The notes beneath the pieces are model-generated. The model was not told where the DNA came from and did not search any database. It saw only the letters and a program-made list of their open reading frames with translations. Of a DNA stretch of 64,000 bases, positions 26,252-33,703 are shown one piece after another. A program made the translations under genes and the position numbers. This DNA comes from AC-32 sp963766375 (lineage in GTDB: Bacteria; Actinomycetota; Thermoleophilia; Gaiellales; Gaiellaceae). Position 1 is the stretch's first letter, and every line of letters starts with the position of its first letter. The stretch lies in NCBI GenBank assembly GCA_963766375.1, contig CAVXZG010000013.1, forward strand, positions 1 through 64,000, given 5' to 3'.

Positions 26252-26289
26252 CGGACCCGCAGGTATAGCCCGGTCGTAGCCTGTGCAGA

Positions 26290-26920
26290 GTGCGCCAAGG
26301 AAGCCTGATCTCCACTGCCGCGTCCGTGGCGGCCCTGCTGACCGTCTGCGGCTGCTCCCCTTCTCACATGGAGGCCCAGCGCAAGACACAGAAGACCCAT
26401 TCAGCCGATCTGCACTTCGTCGCTGCCTCGTCTCGGGTTAGCGCAAATTGCCGCGCGACCGCCCGCGCGGTCGGCTATCCCGTGCCCTGCCCTACTCGCC
26501 TTCCCGTCGGATTCGGCTCGAACGTGACCGACCCGGGCGGTGTAGGAGGTAGCGATAAGTCGTGGCGCGGATGGGTGATCGGGTCAAGCGGTAACGAAGA
26601 CCAGCATCTCGTCATCACCGCGTCTCCGCGCCCGCTTACGAACTACGCGAAGCTCGTCAACGGCCCAGCCTGGTTTCCAAACGAGCGAGTCCGCCCACTC
26701 GGGTGGGAGCGGATCAACGGCCGGCGCATGCGGGCGGTTTACGTCCCGCCCGCGACCAACGATGGCAGTGCGTTCATGCACCACGTCGTACTGATCTGGA
26801 CTGAGAGTGGACACACCTACGGCTTGGTTCCACGTTGGGTTCCACAACGTGGCGGGTATCGGTCGAACGCTTCACCTGGACAAGGAGCTGGCGAAGTACA
26901 TCAAGCTCGTTCGCCCCTGA
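26290..26920 (+). CDS. secreted or lipoprotein-like protein, one frameshift
   Basis: GTG 26290 begins RQGSLISTAASVAALLTVCG then CSPSHMEA: a signal sequence ending in VCGC, which could act as a lipobox with Cys at the mature N-terminus. The mature part contains PCPTRLPVGFGSN and WERINGRRMRAVYVPPATND and is not recognised. The frame changes near 26835 (VVLIWTESGHTYGL), after which GFHNVAGIGRTLHLDKELAK ends at TGA 26918-26920, giving a natural C-terminus. Alone between repeat copies K and L. Confidence 0.6.
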
Positions 26921-26944
26921 GTGGCGCCAGAAGGTGGAGATTCT

Positions 26945-26976
26945 GGCGTGGGCCAGTGTTCGCGAATGTCCCCTGA
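26945..26976 (+). repeat. dispersed intergenic repeat, copy L
   Basis: GGCGTGGGCCAGTGTTCGCG then AATGTCCCCTGA. 24 bases after the secreted-protein stop and 13 bases from the stop of the minus-strand peptidase. Confidence 0.85.
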
Positions 26977-26989
26977 CGCACGCGGGGTG

Positions 26990-27940
26990 CTACGCGGGGA
27001 GATCCTTGAATCGCTCTGTCGCGGCCAGCGCTGCCTCTCGCATTGCGTCGCTGCCGGTGTGGCCGGAGTCAGCGACGACCACGAGGTCGGCCCCTGGCCA
27101 CGCGTGCGTTAGTTCCCACGCGGTTGCAAGCGGAGAGCCGAGATCGAGCCTGCCGTGGATTACGACGCCGGGGATGCCAGCCAGCCGATCCGCGTCTCGG
27201 AGAAGCTGCCCTTCCTCGAGCCACGCCCCGTGCGAAAAGTAGTGGGTGCAGATCCGAACGAGGGCGAGTTGGGCCTCAGGCGGCCTGTCGCTGTAGGCGT
27301 TGGGGGTGCCGTTGGGTTCGAGCGAGATCACCGCGTCTTCCCACGCGAGCCAAGCTCGCGCGGCGCGTTCGCGCACGCCGCTGTCGCTCGACGCCATCAG
27401 GCGCGCGTATCCCGCGACCACGTCGTCATCGTCGACGACGGCACGAAACAGGGCCCACTCCTCCGGAAAGAACCGCGCGACGCCTCGATAGAGCCAGGCG
27501 ATCTCCGACCGGCGAGTCATCGTCGCGCCAAGGAGCACGATCGCAGCAACGCGCTGCGGATGCCGTTCAGCGTAGGCCAGGATCAGCGTTGACCCCCACG
27601 ACCCGCCGTACAGGAGCCATCGCTCGATTTCGAGGTGTTCGCGCAACAACTCCATGTCGCTGACCAAGTGCTGCGTCGTGTTGACGCTCATGTCGGTCGA
27701 TGGATCGCTTGCATGTGGACTGCTGCGCCCGCAGCCCCGCTGGTCGAACTGCACGACGAGGTAGCGCTCGGGGTCGAAGTAGCGCCGACTGCCGGGGCGG
27801 CAGCCGGAGCCAGGGCCACCGTGGACTACCAATGCGGCTTTGCCGTGCCGGTTGCCGCTGGCCTCCCAATAGACGAGATTGTCATCACTCACCTCGAGGA
27901 GTCCGTGCGCGAACGGCTCCACGGGCGGATACGGCTCCAC
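26990..27940 (-). CDS. pip: proline iminopeptidase
   Basis: Serine aminopeptidase of the S33 family, 316 aa, releasing N-terminal proline from peptides in the cytoplasm. Signature residues: oxyanion-hole HGGPGSGC, FDQRGCGRSSPHAS, nucleophile YGGSWGSTLILAYAERHP (Ser near residue 113), acid in VIHGRLDLGSP and His in DSGHTGSD. These match bacterial Pip well. GTG start. Sits alone between repeat copies L and M and points against the repeat polarity. Confidence 0.9.
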   Translation of the reverse strand: MEPYPPVEPFAHGLLEVSDDNLVYWEASGNRHGKAALVVHGGPGSGCRPGSRRYFDPERYLVVQFDQRGCGRSSPHASDPSTDMSVNTTQHLVSDMELLREHLEIERWLLYGGSWGSTLILAYAERHPQRVAAIVLLGATMTRRSEIAWLYRGVARFFPEEWALFRAVVDDDDVVAGYARLMASSDSGVRERAARAWLAWEDAVISLEPNGTPNAYSDRPPEAQLALVRICTHYFSHGAWLEEGQLLRDADRLAGIPGVVIHGRLDLGSPLATAWELTHAWPGADLVVVADSGHTGSDAMREAALAATERFKDLPA

Positions 27941-27980
27941 GTCGCGTCAGCGTACGCCAAGCTCGCTGAACGTGAATAAC

Positions 27981-28013
27981 TCGCGTGCCCCAGCGTGCGC
28001 GAATGTTCCGCGA
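27981..28013 (+). repeat. dispersed intergenic repeat, copy M
   Basis: TCGCGTGCCCCAGCGTGCGC then GAATGTTCCGCGA; closest to copy C. Ends 5 bases from the stop of the minus-strand cyclase/hydrolase. Confidence 0.75.
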
Positions 28014-28018
28014 GGTCG

Positions 28019-29392
28019 TCAGATGGCGCTGGCGTTGTCGGGTGCGGAGGCCGAATAGGTATCCCATTCACCTGGCACCCCTTTGAGGCTGCGCCGGCCG
28101 CGGTCCGCGAAGACGAGCCCCGAGCCGACGACGAGGTCCCTGACCGTGCTCGTCACGAGCACATCACCGGGTTCCGCCTCCGCCGCGACACGTGCGCCGA
28201 TGTGGACGGCGAGGCCGCGAACCGCTGCTCCGTCGAGCTCGACCTCGCCGGTGTGGACGCCGATCCGTACGTCGAAGCCGAGAGCGCCGGCGTCGTCGCA
28301 GATCGTGAGGCCACAGCGAACGGCACGGGCGGGGCCGTCGAAGACGGCGAAGAAGCCGTCGCCTGCGACGTCGACCTCGCGCCCGCGAAAACGTCCCAGC
28401 AGGGATCGGACGCGCTGGTGGTGCGTCGCGATCAGGTCTCGCCACGCCCGGTCGCCCATCCGTGCCGCGGCCTCGGTCGAGGCGACGACGTCCGTGAAGA
28501 GGACGGTCGCCAGGACACGGTCGAAGTCCATTTCGGCGCCGTGCGCGGCGGCGAAGAACCGCTCGACGGGATCGAAGAGCTCGTCCTGGTTGCCCGAGAA
28601 CGGGAAGTGGTCGGCTCCAGGGAGCTCGAGCAGCCGCGCACCGGGGATGTTTGCCGCGAGATGGCGCGCGCACTCGATCGGCTCCTCCGTGTCGTCGACG
28701 CGATGCGCGACCAGCACGGGCACCTGGATCGCGGGAAGGACGTCGCGGATGTCAACGTCCCGATACAGGGTCTCGAACACCAAGGCGGCGCCGGGGCTCG
28801 CCGAGAAGCGCAGGAACGAAGCGAGCTCTCGACGGAAGCCCGCGTCGGCCGCATGCGACGGGTAGGCCCGCGCCGCGAGCCGGTCGGCCATGTCCTGCGT
28901 CCCCCACTGGCGGTCGATGTCTCCGAGGTACTCGTCCCACTGCTGTGCGCTCCACTCCCACGGGTAGTCGGGCGCGCGCAGGCCACGGGCCCCGGTACCG
29001 TGGAGCACGCAGGCGAAGACGCGCGAGGGGTGGGCGGCCGCGAAGACCGCGCAGAGAAGGGCGCCGTCCTCGGAGCCGAAGAGCGCCGCCCGCTCGACCG
29101 CGGCGGCATCCATGACCGCGCGGATGTCGTCCATCCTCGCCTCGAGCGTCGGCAGGTTCGTCTCGTCGATCCGATCCGAGAGGCCGGTGCCGCGACGGTC
29201 GAAGACGACGACCCGCGCGAACGACCCGAGCCGCCGCAGGCCACGCGCGAACGGCTCGACACGCCACATGTACTCGACGTTCGAGGCGAAGCCCGGCACG
29301 TACACCAGGTCGAACGGCCCGTCGCCGAAGACCTGGTAGGCGATGTGCGCGCCGTCAGACGTCTTGACGTAGCGCGTCTCGGGAGCCTCCAC
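28019..29392 (-). CDS. alpha/beta hydrolase fused to class III nucleotide cyclase
   Basis: Protein of 457 aa: an alpha/beta-hydrolase domain (residues about 1-280) followed by a class III cyclase domain (about 290-440), an architecture known in actinobacteria. In the cyclase both metal-binding Asp motifs are present (VLFTDVVASTEAAARMGDRA and EVDVAGDGFFAVF). The transition-state Asn position reads His (LAVHIGARV), with the Arg kept. In the hydrolase half, the nucleophile elbow reads FGSEDGALL; against the usual GxSEGG pattern the Ser position appears to hold Glu, while the late His (GADHFPF) is kept. The hydrolase half may thus be a sensor rather than an enzyme; inference. cAMP or cGMP product cannot be told. 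Confidence 0.8.
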   Translation of the reverse strand: MEAPETRYVKTSDGAHIAYQVFGDGPFDLVYVPGFASNVEYMWRVEPFARGLRRLGSFARVVVFDRRGTGLSDRIDETNLPTLEARMDDIRAVMDAAAVERAALFGSEDGALLCAVFAAAHPSRVFACVLHGTGARGLRAPDYPWEWSAQQWDEYLGDIDRQWGTQDMADRLAARAYPSHAADAGFRRELASFLRFSASPGAALVFETLYRDVDIRDVLPAIQVPVLVAHRVDDTEEPIECARHLAANIPGARLLELPGADHFPFSGNQDELFDPVERFFAAAHGAEMDFDRVLATVLFTDVVASTEAAARMGDRAWRDLIATHHQRVRSLLGRFRGREVDVAGDGFFAVFDGPARAVRCGLTICDDAGALGFDVRIGVHTGEVELDGAAVRGLAVHIGARVAAEAEPGDVLVTSTVRDLVVGSGLVFADRGRRSLKGVPGEWDTYSASAPDNASAI

Positions 29393-29557
29393 ACGCTAAG
29401 TCTCGCGCGAATCCAGTGGACGCGCACCAACGTGCAGCCACGCACGGCCGAGTTTCCGCGACCATGAGCACGCCGCGATGGTCTCAAGGCCTCTTGGCTC
29501 CGAGACGCCTTAGCTTGCAGCGGCCCGGGGGGGGCGCTCGTTGAGGGGAGTGGAGAC

Positions 29558-29590
29558 TCGCGTGGGCCAGTGTGCGGGAATGTCACCAGA
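29558..29590 (+). repeat. dispersed intergenic repeat, copy N
   Basis: TCGCGTGGGCCAGTGTGCGG then GAATGTCACCAGA. 23 bases before the GTG of the acetyltransferase. Confidence 0.9.
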
Positions 29591-29613
29591 AGGCATCGGG
29601 CCATACTGCGAGC

Positions 29614-30165
29614 GTGGAGGGACGCTACGCGGGCGAATCGGCCGGGCCGGCACGCGGCGGGATCGTTCTCCGAACAGCACGGCTGATCCTGATTCCGCTG
29701 AGACGACTCGACGAGGCCGAGCATGCACGAGCGTCGAAGGACGCCGCCGACGCATTGCGTGACACTCGCGCCGCCGAGGTGCAGTGGCGAGAGTACGGCT
29801 TCGGCCCGTGGGCGATCCGGGACAGGCGGGACGAGAGCTTCCTCGGCGGCGCCGAGCTGCGCTTTGCCGGTCATGGCATCGAGGGAATCGCGCCCGACGA
29901 GGTCGAGGCGGGCTGGTGGGTGACCGAGGACCGGCGGAACGAAGGTATCGCGACCGAGGCTATGCAAGCGGCCATCAATGACCTGTGGTGCCGTAGCGAC
30001 GTCGAGAGCGTCACGGCGTACATCGAGGAGGGAGCGAAGGAACCATCGCGCCGCCTTGCCGCCAAGCTCGGATTCGCGGTGCGCGGCCCGGGCCGCGGGC
30101 GCTCGGACGAACCGATGACTGTGTACGAGCTTCGCCGAGATGATTGGCTTCGACGAGGACTCTGA
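29614..30165 (+). CDS. GNAT N-acetyltransferase (RimJ/RimL type)
   Basis: Protein of 183 aa. Begins GGIVLRTARLILIPLRRLDE, the first strand of the acetyltransferase-3 group, and has the acetyl-CoA loop in WWVTEDRRNEGIATEAMQAA (DRRNEGIA), then AYIEEGAKEPSRRLAAKLGF, the usual closing helix. GTG 29614 is chosen because it lies just after repeat copy N; the frame is open further into the repeat. Substrate unknown; the type includes ribosomal-protein and antibiotic acetylases. Single gene in its unit. Confidence 0.8.
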   Translation: MEGRYAGESAGPARGGIVLRTARLILIPLRRLDEAEHARASKDAADALRDTRAAEVQWREYGFGPWAIRDRRDESFLGGAELRFAGHGIEGIAPDEVEAGWWVTEDRRNEGIATEAMQAAINDLWCRSDVESVTAYIEEGAKEPSRRLAAKLGFAVRGPGRGRSDEPMTVYELRRDDWLRRGL

Positions 30166-30183
30166 AGCCAGCGGGGCGAGAGT

Positions 30184-30213
30184 GGCCTGCGCCAGTGTGC
30201 GGGAATGTCACCC
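30184..30213 (+). repeat. dispersed intergenic repeat, copy O
   Basis: GGCCTGCGCCAGTGTGCGGG then AATGTCACCC. 18 bases after the GNAT stop, 26 before the next start. Confidence 0.85.
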
Positions 30214-30239
30214 GGCACACCTGCGACCTAGAGTGCCCC

Positions 30240-30668
30240 GTGGGGCTACCGGCGCGGATCAGTGCGGTCACGCTCGTATGCCGAGACATCGGTCGGATGG
30301 CGGCTTTCTATCGCCAGTTCGACTGGCCCGAAGCGCCGACGAGCGTAGCCGAGCACGTCGTCTTCCAATGCTCCAACGGTGTCGTGCTGGGTTTGTTCTC
30401 CGAGACGGCGTACGAGCGGCAGTACGGCCATCCCGGCGACTCGTTCCACGGCTTTACGCTCACCATCCACTGCGAAGACGAACTTGGCGTCGACCGCGCT
30501 TACGAAGAGGTTCGGGCCTTCGACGACGTCACCGCTCTCGACGCGGAGCCGACGCGGTCTGGCTGGGGATACGGTTTTGGCTTCCGCGACCCTGAAGGCA
30601 ATGTCTGGGGCGTCGCCCTCAAGTACGGCTCCGAGCTCGACCAGTACGGGCACTTCACCTACCCATGA
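30240..30668 (+). CDS. VOC family (glyoxalase-like) protein
   Basis: Single VOC domain of 142 aa. GTG 30240 opens GLPARISAVTLVCRDIGRMA, followed by AFYRQFDWPEAPTSVAEHVV, a central FHGFTLTIHCEDELGVD and the closing GFGFRDPEGNVWGVALKYG. Metal-ligand positions are partly non-canonical (Val and Gln near the first strand), so binding or resistance roles are as likely as catalysis. Only gene between copies O and P. Confidence 0.8.
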   Translation: MGLPARISAVTLVCRDIGRMAAFYRQFDWPEAPTSVAEHVVFQCSNGVVLGLFSETAYERQYGHPGDSFHGFTLTIHCEDELGVDRAYEEVRAFDDVTALDAEPTRSGWGYGFGFRDPEGNVWGVALKYGSELDQYGHFTYP

Positions 30669-30691
30669 CTGCACGTGGTTCGGCCACGCTC

Positions 30692-30724
30692 CGCTGGGCC
30701 AGCGTTCGAGAATGTCCCCTGAGG
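30692..30724 (+). repeat. dispersed intergenic repeat, copy P
   Basis: CCGCTGGGCCAGCGTTCGAG then AATGTCCCCTGAG. 23 bases after the VOC stop and 23 before the next start. Confidence 0.88.
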
Positions 30725-30747
30725 AAGGGTCGGTCTAGATTCCTGCC

Positions 30748-31575
30748 ATGGGGGCAGACGGCAGGAGTCGGGACGAGGATCGGCCTTTCGCAGGAGATAC
30801 CGCGAGCTTCTACGCGCGGTACCGTCGAGCCTATCCGGCTGAGTTCGTTGCTCGCCTCGGGGAGTTCGGCTGCGACGGCCGCGGTCGGCTCCTAGACCTG
30901 GGCTGCGGCACCGGCATCCTACTGCTCCAGCTCGCGCCGTTTTTCGAGCATGCCGTCGGAGTCGATCCTGAGCCCGACATGCTCCGTGAGGCCGAGAAGG
31001 CGCTGCGAGAACAGGGCTTCGAGAACGTCGAGTGGATCAGGGGCAGCTCGGCCGAACTTCTGACACTGGCGCTTGGCGGCTTCGACCTGGTCACGATCGG
31101 CACGGCCTTCCACTACATGGAGCCGTCCGCGACGCTCGGCGAGTTGCGGCGGATCGCTCCAGGTGGCGGCGTCGCGGTCGCCTACAACGGCACGCCGATG
31201 TGGCTCCACCCCGATCCCTGGGCGAAGGCTCTACGCCGCACTCTGGAGAACCGCCTCGGGCCGCTCGGCGACGCCGACTTCACCAGCGAGGCACTTCTCG
31301 CCGCTGAAGACACAATGCACGCCCTCGGCTACACGCAGATCGAGCGATGGGAACGAACATACGTCGAGACGATCGACCTGGACTTCATCATCGGGCACAT
31401 CCTCTCCGCGACGTCCGCCGACCAGATTCCACCCGCTCAAAGACAGGACTTCGCGCGAGAAGTCTCCTCAGCCATCACCACACTCGCACCCGCCGGACGC
31501 GTCGACGAGCGAATAAGCGTCCGCGCCGTGATCGGCCATCCACACAACGACCCTCTGCAGGGACAAGGAGCCTGA
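30748..31575 (+). CDS. class I SAM-dependent methyltransferase
   Basis: Protein of 275 aa. N-terminal FAGDTASFYARYRRAYPAEF is typical of a methyltransferase subgroup; motif I is RLLDLGCGTGILLLQLAPFF, motif II acid at VGVDPEPDM, and FDLVTIGTAFHYMEPSATLG follows. ATG 30748. Unrelated in detail to the methyltransferase at 23400. Substrate unknown. Its stop abuts repeat copy Q. Confidence 0.8.
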   Translation: MGADGRSRDEDRPFAGDTASFYARYRRAYPAEFVARLGEFGCDGRGRLLDLGCGTGILLLQLAPFFEHAVGVDPEPDMLREAEKALREQGFENVEWIRGSSAELLTLALGGFDLVTIGTAFHYMEPSATLGELRRIAPGGGVAVAYNGTPMWLHPDPWAKALRRTLENRLGPLGDADFTSEALLAAEDTMHALGYTQIERWERTYVETIDLDFIIGHILSATSADQIPPAQRQDFAREVSSAITTLAPAGRVDERISVRAVIGHPHNDPLQGQGA

Positions 31576-31599
31576 CTTGGGCCAGCGTCCTCTCCTCAG
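31575..31599 (+). repeat. dispersed intergenic repeat, copy Q (3' half lost)
   Basis: ACTTGGGCCAGCGTCC then diverges (TCTCCTCAG). Rightmost copy; begins at the methyltransferase stop. Confidence 0.65.
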
Positions 31600-31614
31600 A
31601 CTTTGGCTGGCTGG

Positions 31615-32463
31615 CTACTCAGCGACGATGAACTCGCGGATCACCGCGAGTGCTTCCTGCGGCTTGTCCCGGAAAACCCCGTGACCGGCGTCTGGGAAGA
31701 CCTCGAGCCGTGAGCCCGGGATCGCGGCGGCCATGTCTTCGTGGTCGGCCAGCGTCGTGATCGGGTCGAGCTCGCCGGCCAGGATCAGCGTCGGCGCCTT
31801 GATCCGATCCAGGTCGGCGAACCAGTCGTACGTGAACGCTTCGCCGCGGAAGAAGTGGAAGCCGACCTCCTCGCGCCTGACGACGCGCGCGATTACGTCA
31901 GGGTCGAACGGCGACGTGTTGTAGAGCGGCAGGCAGACCGCCATGAACTCGTCGAGGTGCTCCTCCTTCGGGTCGGTCAGATACCGCTCCGCGACGTCGC
32001 GTGCCTCGGCCCCTCCGAGCTTCTCGAACATGGGTAGAGCCCGGTCGAGCCGGAACTTGGCGATGCTGCTCGAGACGATCAGCTTCCGCGGCAGGTCCGG
32101 GTAGCGGATCGCAGCGCCCATTGCCACGACTCCGCCGAACGACTGGCCGAGGATGATCGGCCGCTCGAGGCCGAGCGCCTCGCAGAAGCCGCGTAGGTCG
32201 TCGATCCACGTGTCGAGGTTCCAGCGGGCGGGTTCGCTCGGATCGCTGCGGCCCTGGCCGCGGTGGTCCGGGAAGACGAGTTGGGCGACGTCCGCGAGCG
32301 GGGCCAGCGACGTCTTGAGCATGCTGTGGTCGAAGCCCGGCCCGCCGTGGAGGCAGACCACCACGGGCCGCTCGCGCATCGTCGGGCCGTCGGGGACGAG
32401 GCCCATGCCCTCGACGTCGAAGTACAAGTGGGTGTCTCCGACGGCGACTCGCACGGCGGCCAC
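31615..32463 (-). CDS. alpha/beta hydrolase, proline-iminopeptidase-like
   Basis: Protein of 282 aa with HGGPGFDHSM oxyanion hole, VFPDHRGQGRSDPSEPARWN, nucleophile ILGQSFGGVVAMGAA (Ser near residue 112), acid in LAGELDPITT and His in DAGHGVFRDKPQ. The HGGPG motif groups it with S33 peptidase-like hydrolases, but it is not a clear Pip. It marks the right edge of the repeat array and diverges from the glycosyltransferase at 32584. Confidence 0.8.
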   Translation of the reverse strand: MAAVRVAVGDTHLYFDVEGMGLVPDGPTMRERPVVVCLHGGPGFDHSMLKTSLAPLADVAQLVFPDHRGQGRSDPSEPARWNLDTWIDDLRGFCEALGLERPIILGQSFGGVVAMGAAIRYPDLPRKLIVSSSIAKFRLDRALPMFEKLGGAEARDVAERYLTDPKEEHLDEFMAVCLPLYNTSPFDPDVIARVVRREEVGFHFFRGEAFTYDWFADLDRIKAPTLILAGELDPITTLADHEDMAAAIPGSRLEVFPDAGHGVFRDKPQEALAVIREFIVAE

Positions 32464-32583
32464 TTTAGGCCATGGTTAGTCGTGGGGGATCCTGCTGGTC
32501 GCGGCCCGGCGTGATCGGTCACGCCGGCCGCTCGCGTCGCACCAGCGCATAACGACGCTCCCGCGCGTCAGTATCTTCGTACG

Positions 32584-33703
32584 GTGAAGGTCGGGATCGT
32601 CGTCCCATACTCGTGGTCCTACTGGGGTGCAGTCCCCGAGCACGCCGAGCTCAAGGCCGAGGCGCTGAAGAAGCTCGGGGTCGAGACGCGAACGCTCATG
32701 GGGAACGACCCGCCCGGGAGCTTCACGCGCGTTCTGCACCCCCGGCATGGGCGGCACGGGCAGCCACCGGCCGACGTGATCCCCGTCGGGCGCTCGGTGA
32801 TCGTGCCGGCGAACGGAGCCCTGCCGAACATCATCCTCAGCCCGGCCGCGATACCGAGGATCAAGCGAATCCTCGAGCGCGAGCGCTTCGACCTGCTGCA
32901 CCTGCACGAGCCGATGACCCCGATCGTCTGCACCGCGGTGATGGCCTGGGCGCGCTGCCCGGTGGTCGCGACCTTCCACGCGTCGGGTGGGCTCGGCTGG
33001 CTGCGCGCAGGCCGGCCGGTCTGGGGGTTCCTGATGGACCGGATCGACCACCGGATCGCCGTCTCCGATGCCGCCAGGGAGTCGGCGGCGCGCTGGTTCC
33101 CGGGCGACTACGAGGTGATCCCGAACGGCGTGCTGATTCCGCCGGAGGCCGAGGCCGGCGGACGGGAGAACCACGTCGTCTTCATCGGTCGGCACGACCC
33201 GCGCAAGGGCATGCCGGTGCTGCTGCGCGCCTGGCCGGAGATCTACCGGCGCACCGGCGCGCGCCTGCGGCTCGTCGGAGCGGACCCGCTGATGGTGCGG
33301 TTGGCGCTCTCGCGTGTGGGCGAGAAGGACGCCGAAGGGATCGATGCGCTCGGGTTCCTCAGCCAGGACGAGCTCACGGCAGAGCTGCTGGCGGCCAAAG
33401 CCCTGGTGGCGCCCTCGCTAGGCGGCGAGAGCTTCGGGATGGTGCTCACGCGCGCGTTCGCGTGCGCCACGCCCGTGGTTGCGTCGGACATCGCCGGGTA
33501 CCGTGACGTGATGACCGACGAGACGGGCCTGCTCGTCCCGCCGGGGGATCCAGAGCGCGCTGGCGGACGCGGTCGCGGGCCTGCTCGTGGACGAGCCGCG
33601 GCGACAGCGGTTCGGGGTCGCCTCGCGGCGCCTTGCGCAGGAGCGCTACTCCTGGGACGACATCGCCCGGCGCCTCTCGGCGATCTACGAGGGGCTCGCG
33701 TGA
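32584..33703 (+). CDS. GT4-family glycosyltransferase, PimA-like, one frameshift
   Basis: Retaining glycosyltransferase of about 373 aa, predicted to transfer a hexose to a lipid or polyol acceptor at the inner membrane face. GTG start, N-terminal KVGIVVPYSWSYWGAVPEHA resembles phosphatidyl-inositol mannosyltransferases (where the loop is GGVQ/GAVPEH). Donor-site elements: FIGRHDPRKGMPVLLRAW and APSLGGESFGMVLTRAFACA with the E-x7-E pattern. One extra base near 33552 shifts the end; the last 50 codons (ALADAVAGLLVDEPRRQRFG, then YSWDDIARRLSAIYEGLA) finish at TGA 33701-33703. It overlaps the flippase-like gene by 4 bases. Confidence 0.8.

Noticed and set aside
29510..29755. Small ORFs containing SGDIPAHWP-type peptides near many genes
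   Set aside because: These peptides are antisense readings of the intergenic repeat, not conserved proteins.
11099..31599. Calling the repeat array an integron or a CRISPR
   Set aside because: No integrase gene is visible and the repeat lacks the inverse core sites (RYYYAAC, GTTRRRY) of attC; the spacing is gene-length and holds ORFs, which rules out CRISPR spacers. The neutral term dispersed intergenic repeat is used.
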